DNA from: Globisporangium splendens
Lineage: Eukaryota; Oomycota; Peronosporomycetes; Pythiales; Pythiaceae
Direction of reading: 5' to 3'
DNA length: 64,000 bases
Assembly (NCBI GenBank): GCA_006386115.1
Contig: VFIW01000007.1
Span: 282,693-346,692 of the forward strand
Positions 1 through 11,717 of this stretch are shown here, piece by piece. The notes beneath the pieces were generated by a model. It saw only the letters and a list, made by a program, of their open reading frames with translations, was not told the origin of the DNA and searched no databases. The translations under genes were made by a program, and so were the position numbers. Numbering within the stretch: the first letter of the stretch is position 1; the number at the start of each line of letters is the position of its first letter.

Positions 1-3000
1 ACTGCTGTTGGTGTTGAGGGCGTCGGAAGAGACGTGGATCCAGATCGCGTTGCCAATAATCCCAAGTATAAGCACGAGCAGAACCATGATCGAGGTCATA
101 TCGTTGAAGAACGACGAACCAGAAAAGGTAATCCCATTCTACAAAGGTACAAGAAAGCATAACGTCAGTAAACTGCTTGCCATCCATCGATCAAAACTGC
201 AACTGCAAACAGTAATACCATTCGTGTGATGAGGATCGCTCCCACGAGAGCAACGGAATAAATCGTCACCGACATCACACTGTAGACGCTCAACCCATGG
301 TTCGAAGCTGCAACAATGAGACAAGTTAGTCTACAGATCCCATTTTCAAACGTGAAATAGGATGCTTCTTACATGTTGATTCATGCGCAAGCAGCTGTGC
401 ACAGTCGCTCCCTTGTAACGCGTCTTGGTCCATGAGAGTCACTTCTGCAAGCACCGGCAATGGGAAGCGTCCTGTAGTGTTGGCCACTACATTTGACTGC
501 GACCACATGATACCTGCGATTTGCAGCTGGAAAGTGAAATCCGAGTTGATTTCCCACGTGGTGTTGGTGCCCGCGCCGGTCGGGAGCAATTTCTCGATAC
601 AAAAGTATGTCTCATTCACCGGTTGGATTTCCAAATAAGCATCGCCTGGTAGCGAATACAGGTTGATGAATGGATTTCCGTCCTTCATGTATGCTGCACG
701 CGCGAGGTCTTGAAACGTCACATTGGCCGTTGGCACACGACCCTTGTTCCTGCATGCAGACGACCGAAAGTTGACACAAACCTTCGGATCGACAGATGTA
801 TTACCGATCACCGTGGACGTAGAAAACGACAACGTGAGTGTGCTCGAGTCTCCATCCACCCAAATTAACGAAGAATGCACAGTTCCGTCGTTAATCTGCG
901 GAACATCCATCGACACCAGCTCCATCGCAGCCAAATTGGTGCCTGCCACAGATGAGAACTCACTCAGCACGTCAACACTGACCTCCCGCATTCTTCTGGC
1001 CGTCGATGTAGACGCAAGAGCTCCAGAGGTTTTCTCGTACGTCAGGATAACGCTCATGCTTGCGCTGGATCCACCGTTTGGGCCACTGATGACACTTTTT
1101 TTCAGCTTGAATAAAATCGGCGCTTTGGAGATCAGCGACATCAGATTTTGGCCATCTTCCAACAGGTCCATCACATTGATAAACCCGACTGGAGTTCGAG
1201 ATTGCTCACTGGGACAATTCGACTTCGCCGTAACCGAGCTGCAGGGCCGGATTTGCGACGTGCGAGTCATAGCATTTTGATTCTGCAGGCCAGTCATAGT
1301 AGCTTCCACGGACGTCATCTCCCATGTCACGAATCTCCAACTACTTGGTAGACTGATCGTCACCCACCAGTTGCTGCCTCTGTTCAACGGATTTTGGTCA
1401 CCCAAATTGTGGAATGCGCCAACAATATCGGAAGCCAGCAACGTGAATGTGATGTCAGCAACACTGCTCGGAGTCGTTGGCTGAACCTCAAGCTTGTACG
1501 AATCAGTTGACACTAGTATCAATAAAAACAGTATCAGTGACGAGCTGTTCGAGACATGACAGCACCTTTTACGAATTTCACTCACCGCACATCTTGTACC
1601 CAGCGCGACAGGTTCCCGCCACAGAGGCTTCACACATGGTACCCGTAGAATTGCCAGGGTACTGGTTCTGACACTCTGTGACCTTGCAGCGGCAATAGTC
1701 GGAGCTGTATGGTGTGATCACGGTCGTTGATTCCTAAAAAAGTCCGCACACGAGATAATGTGAGTATACCCTCGGATTTAGATACACGAATATGGGGTTG
1801 TGAATCTTACAGAAGATCGAGCTGAGGTTGTATCGTCAGCCTGTGCACGTACATATAAAAATCATTTAGACACCACCAACTATTGCCGAGATCATTGATA
1901 TCCAAATTTCACTCGTACCACAATAATGATGCTTTCCATAGTAGCACCGCTTGAGCTTCCGTCGAGCGACGAGTTGCTTGCCACCAATGACAACGTACTC
2001 ACACTGGAGCTCACGACAGTAATGCAGCTTGCTGTCATACCGAAGGGAAAACGAAAAGAACACACAAAATACGTCAATATGGAGCACGCGGGACGCTTTG
2101 GTGTAAATCACCAGAAGCTTCTCGCTGGAGAGAAGACGAATAGTTCACCTGCTGTCGAGCATGCATTGGAGCTAGCTTCTTCCGTTGCCCCCGCGGTCGT
2201 CGGTACAGGGGTTGGCGCTGCGGTTGCTGGCTTCTGCGTCACCGTGGGAGTTGGGGTTGGAGCACTGGTCACCCAAGTTCGTTCTTCTACAACTAGCGCT
2301 GGAATGCTGGTAGTCGGAACTGGTGTCGGAAACACATTCAATGCACTGGTGAACTTTGTTTTCGGCGGCACTGGAGTCTTCCCATTCTCATAAGAAGACC
2401 GTGGAGGCGCACTGGGGTCAGGAACGTCCCAATCTTCCGCAGGATCTGGCTTGTCATCGTCAATCCCGATCGTGGGGCCACTTACAGGATACATATGAGA
2501 AGCCGGACGAGTCGGGAGTCCAATATCAGCATCTCCAGCCACGCTGGAGTCACTGGATGAAGACGGTGAAGAAGGGAATTCAATATCAGCATCTCCAGCC
2601 ACACTGGAGTCACTGGATGAAGTCGAAGACGACGGGAATTCGACCTCCGCACCTCCATCAACACTGGAGTCCAGCGACGACGACGACGAACCACAAGGAA
2701 ACGTGATCTCATCGCCAGCACCGCTCCCCGATCCACTATCCGATCCCGACGAGGTAGAGAAACTCCCGCTGCCATCATCTTGTATATTATCCAAGAGCGA
2801 TACTGATTCACAGGCACACAGTACGGATTCGTCTCATCAGCTCCACAACAAACGACACACCACAACAGCAATTATCACAACATCCAACAGCATGTCTTAC
2901 CTTTCACCTCAACCGATGCCTGCGCGCTCACCGGTCCCGCGACGGGCGCGCGTCTCCCCTCGCGCGAACCCGAGCGATGCGTTGCTGCTACAGCGGCGAG

Positions 3001-3139
3001 CGCTGTCGCCACGAAGAGCACCACTGCCGCCGCCCTGAGCGAAGCGCGCCGTGGTCCTGCTCCACCGCGTCGCTACACACATATATACACATAATAAATA
3101 GATACATAGTCTTTCCTTAGTACGCACACACGGCGCCAT
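1..3139 (-). CDS. Secreted Cys- and Ser-rich membrane-anchored surface protein (3' end outside window)
   Basis: I do not recognise the family. Nine exons can be modelled with matching phases: 3139-3128, 3072-2901, 2832-2149, 2031-1919, 1840-1811, 1733-1586, 1512-373, 307-219 and 138 to beyond position 1. The first exon is only 12 nt (MAPC). It joins an Arg-rich stretch and a hydrophobic core (AAVVLFVATALAAVAA) that reads as a signal peptide. Next come a Ser/Asp-rich repeat region, a Thr/Pro stretch, a compact cluster of seven Cys (exon 1733-1586) and an ectodomain of about 380 residues with scattered Cys and N-glycosylation sequons. Exons 8 and 9 encode hydrophobic helices (VALVGAILI, IMVLLVLILGII), so the protein is probably membrane anchored. 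A cell-surface role is inferred. The gene is head-to-head with UTP7. Confidence is good for the splice model and low for function. Confidence 0.6.
2521..2700. repeat. Three tandem 60-bp coding repeats
   Basis: Three adjacent 60-bp units (2521-2580, 2581-2640, 2641-2700) encode 20-residue Ser/Asp-rich repeats in the surface-protein gene on the minus strand (core SSDSSVAGDADIEFP). The first two are nearly identical at DNA level, mainly differing near the 3' end of the unit. The third is clearly diverged, which suggests that the first pair is the more recent duplication. Confidence 0.85.
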
Positions 3140-3660
3140 CACGCGTGAGCTGTCGTCGTACCCGCCCCATGCTGCTGCGTGTGTGCGCGTGTGTCTTTGG
3201 CGTGTGAAGCCCGCACTCGCAAGCGTATCGAGTGTCGCGAGCGTACGCCAGCGGGAAGCGGAGCGAGCGAGAGAGCGGACGGCTCCCCCTTCCCCTAATT
3301 AGTGCTGTATCTGCACTGTTGTTGTTACAGTTGCACAGTATGAGAGAAAGTCAGCACCATCTGGCTTTCCTATCAATCACTCACATACTCACTCACTCGC
3401 TGTTGTGGACGGGCGGACGGACAATGCACGGGTGGACGATCGGTGGAGCTCAAATCTTGTTGACTTTAACGAGAGGACAGCAAAATGACTACCGAACGGG
3501 CCAATATTTGGGCATAGGGCAGTAAATAGCTGCACAGGTCTTGTATTGGGCATGACACAGTAGTCCTACCGATTTTATAGGAGCTCTTGGTTCATTGGCT
3601 GCGCTTGCTTGGCTTTATGACCTAAAGCGTCACACAATTGCATCAAGAGCAACTGGCAAC
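3140..3660. promoter_or_regulatory. Divergent intergenic region, surface protein / UTP7
   Basis: This 521-nt gap separates two start codons facing away from each other, so it must hold both promoters. It is purine-rich around 3240-3290. I see no confident TATA box or other named element. Confidence 0.4.
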
Positions 3661-5616
3661 ATGGCGGCTTCCGACTACGACTCGAGCGCCCACGGCAGCG
3701 ACTCGGAGCCCGAGAACGTGGAACAGATCGTGCGCCAGGCGGAGCACCGTCTGGGCCAGAAGAAGGGCGGCAAGGCGGCCAATCAGCAGCCAGCCAAGGT
3801 GAAGAACCTCCACAAGTACAACCGCCAGGCGCCGCTCTCGCAGAGGAAGATCAAGGTGCGTTTGTCTTTGGGCTGTATGCGTGTTTATGATATGGTTGAT
3901 AGGCTTGTGCATATCCTCGTTGTAATGCTGCAAGCTGACGTTGGATTGGGCGCGATTGATTGTGTAGAGCATCCGCGACAAGAAGCTCAGGGGCACCTTG
4001 ACGCGCACGAGCGAGAAGCACCAGCAGGCGGCGATCTCTGCGGCAAAGTCCGAGATCCTGCTGCCGAGCGATGCCGGACTCTTGGAAGCCGAAGGACTCG
4101 AGCGAACCTACAAATTCACACAAGCGCAACTCGCGGAGAACGTCGACCTGAACACTGCGCGCAAGATCTTCAGCCTCGACTTGCCTGACTACGGCTCGTA
4201 CCGTGTGCGCTACACGCGAAATGGGCGAAACATGCTGCTTGGCAGTGAGAAGGGCCACCTGGCGATTCTCGATGCGCTGCGCATGAAGCTCACGTGCGAG
4301 TTCCAAGCCAACGACCTCATCCGCGACATTTCGTTCCTGCACAACAACTCGATGTTTGCGACTGCGCAAAAGAAACATGTGTAAGTCTTTTCTCTCCGAT
4401 GCTTGAGTTTCTAGTTGGCTCTGTGAATCTAATGCTTCATCTGTGCGCTCCTGCTTTTATAACAAACAGATACATTTACGACAGCACAGGCGCTGAAGCC
4501 CACTGCATCCGCACGATCCCGGAGCCGCGCCGCATGGAGTTCCTGTCGTACCATTTCCTGCTCTCGACGGTGAGCGGCAACGGTGTGCTGAGTTATCACG
4601 ATGTCACGAACGGCAAACAGGTCGCCACGCATCGCACCAAGCAGGGTCTCTGTGACACGATGGTGCAAAACCCGTGGAACGCCGTGATCAACTTGGGCCA
4701 CGCGAGTGGAATCGTCACACTCTGGACGCCAAACATGTCGGAGGCTGTCGTGAAAATGCAATGCCACCAGGGACCAAGTACGTATTGTTGCTGCACTTGT
4801 TTATGTGGGGGTTGTGGCATTTACCCATAACGATCTTATTTTGTTACGCCAGTTCGCTCGATGGCGATCGACAACAGCGGCAAGTATCTCGTGACGGCTG
4901 GGGCGGACCGCAAGGTCAAGGTGTTCGACCTGCGCAAATACCAGGAGCTCAACGAGTACTACCTGACGGCGGCTGCGAATACCATGAGTGTGAGTCAACG
5001 TGGCCTCGTCGCCCTTGGCTTTGGACCCAACGTGCACGTGCTCAAGAACCCATTCACGACGGCGTCGCCGAGTCCGTACATGACGTACATGATCCCGGGC
5101 TCCCAGATCAGCTCACTCGCGTTCCGGCCGTTCGAAGATGTGCTCGCGATCGGCCACGCCACGGGCTTGAACAACATCGTGATCCCAGGCTCCGGAGAGC
5201 CAAACTTCGATACGTACGAGGCCAACCCGTACGAAAACGCCAAGCAGCGTGGCGAGACGGAGGTGCGCGCGTTGCTGGAGAAGCTGCGTCCAGAGATGAT
5301 CACGCTGGACCCGACGGTGATTGGCCGCGTGGACATGGACCCGGCCGAGGAGCAGCAGAAGAAGATTCACCAAATGGAGAGCGCAAACGCCAAGCCTGAT
5401 GGCCCTGTCAAGAAGAAAATGCGCGGCCGCAACCGCCCGTCGCGCCGTTTCCGCAAGAAGCAGCAGAACGTGGTCGACGTGCAGAAGGAAAAGTACCGCG
5501 AGACGGTGGAGAACCAGAAGAAGCGGAAAGAGCGGATGCAGCAGCAGCAGGAGTGGAACGAAAAGACCGAGAGCGCACCCACGGCGCTCAACCGGTTCTT
5601 CAAGAAGCAGCCATAG
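3661..5616 (+). CDS. UTP7: U3 snoRNP WD40 protein UTP7 (WDR46/BING4)
   Basis: A nucleolar WD40 protein of the small-subunit processome, needed for 18S rRNA processing. Exons are 3661-3855, 3968-4380, 4470-4777 and 4853-5616, giving 559 residues, near the family size. The start is the first ATG of a frame rich in acidic residues (MAASDYDSS). The N-terminal part is basic. The middle carries WD-type blades (VYIYDSTGAEAHCIRTI, SMAIDNSGKYLVTAGADRKV). The diagnostic BING4 C-terminal domain follows, with SSLAFRPFEDVLAIGHATG and VIPGSGEPNFDTYEANPYE. A Lys/Arg-rich tail (KKKMRGRNRPSRR) fits nucleolar targeting. The protein appears complete with no odd features. Confidence 0.93.
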
Positions 5617-5874
5617 TTGTGTTGCTGCTGGTAAACCGTATCCTACTACTTACATGCATTAGCGCAAACCCTTTTCAGATAGAGACACCAAGAAAAACAA
5701 CTCGACATTGAAAGAAAAAAATCAACGTCAATCCATTTTATAGCTTTTTGGTGGTGATTGCTGCTCTTTTTCTTCTTCTTCTTCCGTTCCTCTTCCAGTA
5801 TCAAAAGAAAACCAGTGTCAGTCCGAATGAAAACCCAAAGCAAAGGACCTACTTCCCGTTTTCAACACGTCCAA

Positions 5875-8206
5875 TTACGCGAGGTAGCGGTACGTGTTCG
5901 CCTGATCTGGGTCGCGCTCCAGGTATTCTCGGTCAATGAGCGCTTCGATACGACGCTTGATCACCTTCAAGTTCGGCTTGAAGAACGCCAACTGGCTCAG
6001 CACTTCCGAGATCAACTGCTGGTGCTGCAACGTCTTGCGCGCCTTCATGATACGTACAATCGCGGCTTCAATGGCTATAGACCGATCTTCTTCCACATTC
6101 TTCTGACTGTGACTTTCTTCAAGCGACGCCATCGGGATGCGAATCTTGCGCATCGGCGATACAAATGCCTTGTTCACCTCGAAGTTATCGCTCGTCGAGA
6201 TCGTCTTACCCGCTGGCAACTTGGAAAGCACCTTGTACTTGCCGCACGACAGCGAGTGCATGATCCTCTTGACGACATCAGCCGACAGGTTGAGCGATTC
6301 GCGGACCGCTTCAAACGAAAGCGCGCCGTCACCGTCGTTGAACAACAGCAGTGCAACGGCCTGCAGCGTCGTTACTTGCAAGTCATACCACTTCTTCTTC
6401 GGGAAGTTCGCACGGATCTAGCAGCAGACATAAATTGTGCGAGAAGTTAGAATCAGACCAAACAGAAGACACAACATGTTGATACTTTTCTCGTCTTACC
6501 GTCGCGTTACCAAGCGAGTGGATCCACTGCAGGCGGCGGTGACTGGTCTTCGAGTCGTAGTAGACCTTGAACAGGTTCATCGAGCGCACCATTTGTGGCG
6601 GCATCGTGATTTCGAGCACCTTGTACGACGGCCAGTAGCCAGTAGTCAACACCTGCACGCTGAACTCCATGTTGCCAGCACCAGCAGCGGTTCCCGATTC
6701 GTTGTTCCGTTGGTTTTTCAAGAACGACTCGAACTCTTGATGGTGGTCACTTCCAATCGCCAGATCGTTCATCATACCCTCCATTTTACCCGTGAACTGG
6801 GCACCACAGCGCAACTTGAGCTTCCCGATCATCAGCACTTCGGCATCAGCGGACGCCGAACGCTGGTTCAAAAGACGCTTCGCCAATTGATTGCGGTAAA
6901 TCTCAGCAAACAGATCCTTGTCGGTCAAGTAGGAGAACACAAACACGATCTTCTCCAAATAGTCTTCGACTTGTTCATCGCTCAATTTCTCGCCACCAGT
7001 CTTGAGAATGCGATCGCAGAAGGTACTCATCAACTTGGCCGAGCTGTCGGGACCCACATCCTTGTTCACAAATTCCACAAACGCTTCCTTCAACGCCTTC
7101 TGGAACAGCGAGTTGCCCGCGAATTGCTCGTTGACAATGCTGCGGAATTTGTCGTGGATCGTGAGAATATCCTTAATGAACGCAGGGTCCGAGCTGGCAT
7201 CTTTAATGTTGCCACTGGTGACGGCATTGGCGCGTTTGTCGACAATGTCGTTTCCGACGGCTGTGATGTGCTTTTGCACCAAGTCTGCAATCGGCTCGAG
7301 ACCGTTCTTGATGCGCGAGAACAGGCGGTACATGCGCGCAAGGTCGTCCAACTTGTCGTACTTCAAGAGCGCGATCACACCCGAGTTCTCGCGTTCAATC
7401 AACTCCTTCTGCGCGACTTCCAAAAGCACAGTTTCAAGGCGCTTGATCAATTTCGGCTCCGTCGTCTTGTGCAAGTAGCGCGCCACACGGCTACGTTCGC
7501 CTTGAAGCGCATCTTCGACTTTTTGGAGGTACACGGGGGTCGAGTCTTCGCTCAGCCATGCCTTGGACTTGCGTTCATAGTACGTCGCACTGGCGACCAC
7601 GAGTTCGGCCTCCAAATGCGTCTGGTACACATCGAGCGACTTCATGCCCATGACTTCAAAGATCTCGACGCAATTGCGCATGAGCGTCGTGTCGATGATC
7701 TCGCCGTTGCGCTCCTTCTCGATCAAGTCGAGCATCGCGAATTTCACGCGGCCTTTCACCTTTTGGAACACGACGCGGTCGAAACTCTGCAGTCCGGCCT
7801 CGTCGAGCGTCGGCAGCGAGTGGTGCTTCACGTAGTATCGGTCCAGGTACATGAAGAAGCGCGTCATCCACTTGTTCATGAGTTTGTGGTTTTGCCAGCG
7901 CTTCACCAATTCCTGCAGGAAAAACTCGTCGTGGGCGCGCTCGAGGCTCGGGAGCACATTGCTCTCGAGATACGTGTCGAACGTGCTGCCGTGGCGCTCG
8001 TACAGCTGCTCCGAAAAGTTGTACGGCGAGCGCTGCGTGCACATGTTGTAGCACGTCGTGTAGATCGGCATGAACGAGTTGGGCGGGAAGGGCGACACCT
8101 TGACCTGGTCGAAGCCGCGGTCGAGGATGTCCAGCAGCACATCGATGGCTTTGGGCTTGATCTCGTGGTCCCAGCCGTCCTCGAGCCCGATCATGGCCTT
8201 GCTCAT
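5875..8206 (-). CDS. CUL1: Cullin, CUL1 type (SCF ubiquitin ligase scaffold)
   Basis: Scaffold of a cullin-RING ubiquitin ligase. Two exons, 8206-6500 and 6417-5875, give 749 residues, the normal cullin length. The start used is the ATG at 8206 (MSKAMIGLEDGWDHEI); the frame is open a little further upstream but without ATG. The N-terminal repeats contain the CUL1-like stretch PIYTTCYNMCTQRSPYNFSE and LVKRWQNHKLMNKWM. The cullin-homology region contains FCDRILKTGG and LLNQRSASADAE. The C-terminus is a winged-helix neddylation domain with the acceptor lysine in IVRIMKARKTL and the usual ending (REYLERDPDQANTYRYLA). The N-terminal half is closest to CUL1, so SKP1/F-box partners are inferred. It is head-to-head with another ubiquitin-ligase gene. 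Confidence 0.93.
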
Positions 8207-8755
8207 GGCTCCCACTACGTTCCTCCTTCTCGCTCCTGGTTCTCCCGCACAGACGAGAGCTTTTCCGGTTGTGGGCTTTTTGGCTGTGGGTTGGAATCAA
8301 CCCCCTTGAAAATGATGCTGAGCAGTGATCGTGTTGGAGAGGGATAAGATACACTTGCAGCGACCATCACTCGACCAGTGTTTTGGGAGATCTCGTGCTT
8401 GTCACGAAAAGCTGCCTGAGAATTGCTTGTTTGCCGGCGACAAAGACGCAGTGTCATAGCAATGCCATTTATTACGCATTTTGCATTGTAGCAGGATGCA
8501 GCATGGCGTGTTTTACGATGATGAACAGTTGTCACGAAACCTCAAGTCGCTCGGCAGGGAAACAAATCCCTTCTGGTGCACCCATTCTCTCGTTTTGGGT
8601 TAAAAACATGTCTACAAATCGTAATTACTCAAAGCTCAAGCGTCTATTCTGCATTCCTTCTTTAGTCGACACAGCTGCAAACAATCACATTCGAAAGGGT
8701 TTTCTTTCCCATTTGCTGTTTTTTTTTCAAGAGGCGGGCGGGCGATTGGGCGGGA
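8207..8755. promoter_or_regulatory. Divergent intergenic region, cullin / FHA-RING ligase
   Basis: A 549-nt gap between two divergent start codons. It holds both promoters. A GGGCGGGAA stretch lies just before the FHA-RING start and resembles an E2F-type core, but this is too short to claim. No gene is seen in the gap. Confidence 0.35.
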
Positions 8756-10231
8756 ATGGAGCATGCAGTTCGCGCGAGAACGAGGGCGACGCGCATGATG
8801 ACGCCGCCGCCACGCAGCGCGCGCGAGACCAGCGACTCCAACGCCAGCACGCCCGTGGCGGAGGAGCCGCTGCGCAGCGTCTGGTCCTTCGCACACGCGT
8901 TCACGATCGGCCGGAGCCGCAGCAGCGACGTTGTGATCCCGACCACGGACAAGACGCGCACGATCAGCAAAGCGCACGTGCGCATCTTCCCCGTGCGAGA
9001 CCACGGCAGCAGCGGTAGTGTCTCTACTGCATCACCCCATAGCTTCTCTACACGCCGAGGCACCGCGACATACGATCGCAAAGCGACGCGCTGGATGCTC
9101 CAGGATCTGGAAGCGATGAATGGCACATCGCTGAATGGCTTCGACTTGCCCCTCAGCGGGTGCGCGGAACTGCACGATGGCGATGAGCTGGTGCTGGCGT
9201 CGATGATGCGTCATGGTGTGCGGATAGCGATCCACTTTCCGTATGAAGATAGTTCGAGTATCCGTGTAAAATTTGTGGAGCAACCGGCGACGCCAACACC
9301 GACTCCAGAGCGCAGAAGTTCCAATCAATTGAGCACGAATGGAACGGTGAGCAGATTGGGATTCGAGACCCCAACTTCACATACAAGCACTACGCCTCGA
9401 TACTCGAGCAGTACAGTTGCAACGAAGCGAGAGCGATACCAAAGAGGAGATGCAAGCGAACGACGCTACAGTAGGCACTCGAGCAACAACAACAACAACG
9501 AGCTTATGGAGAATGCGGATGAAGAAGTGGTTCGACGCAAGCGTACTCGATGTCTGGAAGAGCTGGACGACCAAGAGCGGTGCATGGTGTGTCCGATTTG
9601 CTTCGAGTACTTCCACTCGAGCGTTACGCTCCCGTGCTCGCACACGTTTTGCGGGTTTTGCGTGAGTAACTGGTTCCGCGCGTCTCTGTCGTGCCCTCAA
9701 TGCCGGACGGACGTGAAGACCCTGCCTGTGCGAAATCGCGCATTGGACGATCTTGTACAGCGACTCGTAGGTGAGGCAGAAGCATACAAGACACTCATCG
9801 CCAAGCGAATGCAGCTACAGTCCCAAAGTCAGACAAGCGAACCGCAGCCAGAGCCGCGACCGCAATCGTCTGCATCCCCATTCCGCAACCCGTTCCTCAG
9901 CGATTCCGCGCGCACAACCACCCCATCTCGTACTGCCTTCTCCAATGCTGTCGCCCGTACAGGCAGTTCGGCAAGTGAGTCATTACCGAATGTGTTTACT
10001 CGTTGGAGTCCGCACGAAATCGCGCGCGTGCGGTCCATAGTGGGCAAGCAATTCGGCGAGACGCGGCTCCAGACGTGCCGCAACATGGGGCTCACGGAGG
10101 AGACGATGGCGCGCGCATCGACCTCGCAGACCGCCATCGCGATGCAGAACCTGCTGCTGGACTGGTGGCCGTATGAGCGCGTGCGGGACGAAGGCGACCA
10201 TCGGCTCAAGATATTTCTGCATTTCGGCTGA
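8756..10231 (+). CDS. FHA-RING E3 ubiquitin ligase (RNF8/CHFR-like)
   Basis: One uninterrupted exon of 491 residues, starting at ATG 8756; a downstream ATG at residue 14 is possible. Residues about 42-160 form an FHA domain, the phosphothreonine-binding fold, with FTIGRSRSSDVVIP, ISKAHV and MNGTSLNGF. An acidic/Arg linker follows. A C3HC4 RING lies at about 278-320 (CPICFEYF, CSHTFCGFC, CPQC), the E2-binding module. The C-terminal 170 residues contain a Ser/Pro-rich linker and a folded-looking end (WSPHEIARVRSIVGKQFGET) that I do not recognise. The FHA-then-RING order is that of RNF8 and CHFR, which act in DNA-damage and mitotic checkpoint signalling. Which one this corresponds to cannot be decided; CHFR's Cys-rich C-terminus is not evident. 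Confidence 0.85.
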   Translation: MEHAVRARTRATRMMTPPPRSARETSDSNASTPVAEEPLRSVWSFAHAFTIGRSRSSDVVIPTTDKTRTISKAHVRIFPVRDHGSSGSVSTASPHSFSTRRGTATYDRKATRWMLQDLEAMNGTSLNGFDLPLSGCAELHDGDELVLASMMRHGVRIAIHFPYEDSSSIRVKFVEQPATPTPTPERRSSNQLSTNGTVSRLGFETPTSHTSTTPRYSSSTVATKRERYQRGDASERRYSRHSSNNNNNELMENADEEVVRRKRTRCLEELDDQERCMVCPICFEYFHSSVTLPCSHTFCGFCVSNWFRASLSCPQCRTDVKTLPVRNRALDDLVQRLVGEAEAYKTLIAKRMQLQSQSQTSEPQPEPRPQSSASPFRNPFLSDSARTTTPSRTAFSNAVARTGSSASESLPNVFTRWSPHEIARVRSIVGKQFGETRLQTCRNMGLTEETMARASTSQTAIAMQNLLLDWWPYERVRDEGDHRLKIFLHFG

Positions 10232-10360
10232 GTCGCATACATCACTTTGGTGCTGAAGCGGTGCGAAGGTTGCGCGAAGGTGGCAACAAGCCGACCACCT
10301 CAATGCCGAGTTCACCTCAGAAGCAAAAAGGCGAATTAGAAGAACGCGGCAAAGAGAGAG

Positions 10361-11149
10361 ATGACTGCCGTTGAGCGACGAGTATTTAAGCACAACGGTG
10401 GGGGCTTTTGTTCGCATAAGGATGAAATACTAGCTCTTGTATACGTACCACTGAGTATTGGCTGCTGCTGTTGTTGTTGCTGCTACATATAGACCAAGTG
10501 ATCTACGAATGGGAGCAATCCCTCGAAGAGCTCAATGTGTACATCCGCCCGCCGCCAGGCATCACTGCGAGCATGATTCTGTGCGAGATCACTGCAAACC
10601 ACGTCACGCTGGGACTGCGTGGCACAACCGATAAGTTTCTCAATGTAAGTACGCATCAATTATGGAAATGCACGTTGAAATAGCAAGGAAAGCTCAAGTG
10701 ATCGCTCTGTGTGCAGCACGATCTCTCCAGTTCTGTGGTTGTCGCGGAGAGCTACTGGATGCTTGGTAAGGTGTTGGTGTTTATGTTATGAAAATGCGCA
10801 TAGCTCTGATAACAGCTTCATGGATTGCTTATGCACTGCAGACCAGGGTGAGCTGACGATCAATCTGCAGAAAATGAAGAAAGGATTAATGTGGCCGAGT
10901 GTGTTTGTGGGCCACGGCGAGGTACAACAGAATAGCAGCTATTTGATCTTTATCAGCGGACCGGTGTATCTGACTTTTGTGGCGATTTTGCGATTCCAGT
11001 TGGACCCGATGGCCCAAGAAGCGACCAAACGCCAGATGATGCTGGAGCGGTTCCAGGAAGAAAACCCAGGCTTCGACTTCTCCGGCGCCGAATTTAATGG
11101 CTCGGCACCAGATCCGCGTACGTTTATGGGCGGTGTGAAGTACTCGTGA
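10361..11149 (+). CDS. NUDCD2: NudC domain-containing protein 2 (CS-domain co-chaperone)
   Basis: A small HSP90/dynein-linked co-chaperone of the NudC family. Exons are 10361-10397, 10493-10644, 10717-10765, 10842-10921 and 11000-11149; the sum gives 155 residues, close to the animal protein. The CS domain is recognisable by [24 protein letters not shown] and [21 protein letters not shown]. The family hallmark [20 protein letters not shown] lies at the C-terminus. The short first exon ([12 protein letters not shown]) uses a weak GTGGGG donor and is the least certain part; the remaining junctions are in phase. It is transcribed towards the chromodomain gene. Confidence 0.88.
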
Positions 11150-11717
11150 GTTGAGTTACGACAAGCACAAGTCAAGCGCCATGGCAGGGATAATCGGGAA
11201 ATGACATTATGTGGAAACCATGGTTTAGAAAATGGCACTTGGAGAAGTTCGTACATAGGGTTCCATCATATAATGCTCATCATGTCCATCTGAGCCAGCT
11301 TGATATCAAGGTTGCTGACAACGCAAGCCCACGAGATGATCGGTCTATTTGCACATGTCATGGTGAGGTTGTCAGCGCCGAGTTTCACCCATGAGGACTC
11401 GATGATGAATCATTTTGGATTTGAAGCAATGAATGAGTACTTTGTTCGGTCGAAAGCCGATTATGATTTGAAAGAGACTTTACAGTATATCATCAGTCTC
11501 TGTTATTTCATAAGGGGTAGGTGGTCCCGAACGCACAACCAGTTCGGGACGCGTCCCTCGTATCGCTCGCTCAAGTGACTCTGTGGGAACTTCCTACTGG
11601 GAAGCGCAGACAGACAGCCAACAAAACGCCCGCAGCATTTTGAAAAGCTGCGAAGGCGCGAAGCAACCAGCGACAAGAGCGCGATAAAAGCCAAGAGACT
11701 GAAGAGAGATTGAAGAG
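11150..11717. other. Intergenic, no gene seen
   Basis: 568 nt between NUDCD2 and the chromodomain gene, both on the plus strand. It should contain the terminator of the first and the promoter of the second. No conserved ORF, RNA or repeat is recognised. Confidence 0.4.

Noticed and set aside
1866..2111. Minus-strand frame with YCRELQCEYVV that looks Cys-rich
   Set aside because: The neighbouring frame (ASCITVVSSSVSTL) splices in phase on both sides, so this one is a shadow of exon 4 of the surface-protein gene.
6437..8347. A 636-codon plus-strand open frame opposite the cullin
   Set aside because: It is the antisense shadow of the cullin exon; it lacks recognisable domains and its composition mirrors cullin codons.
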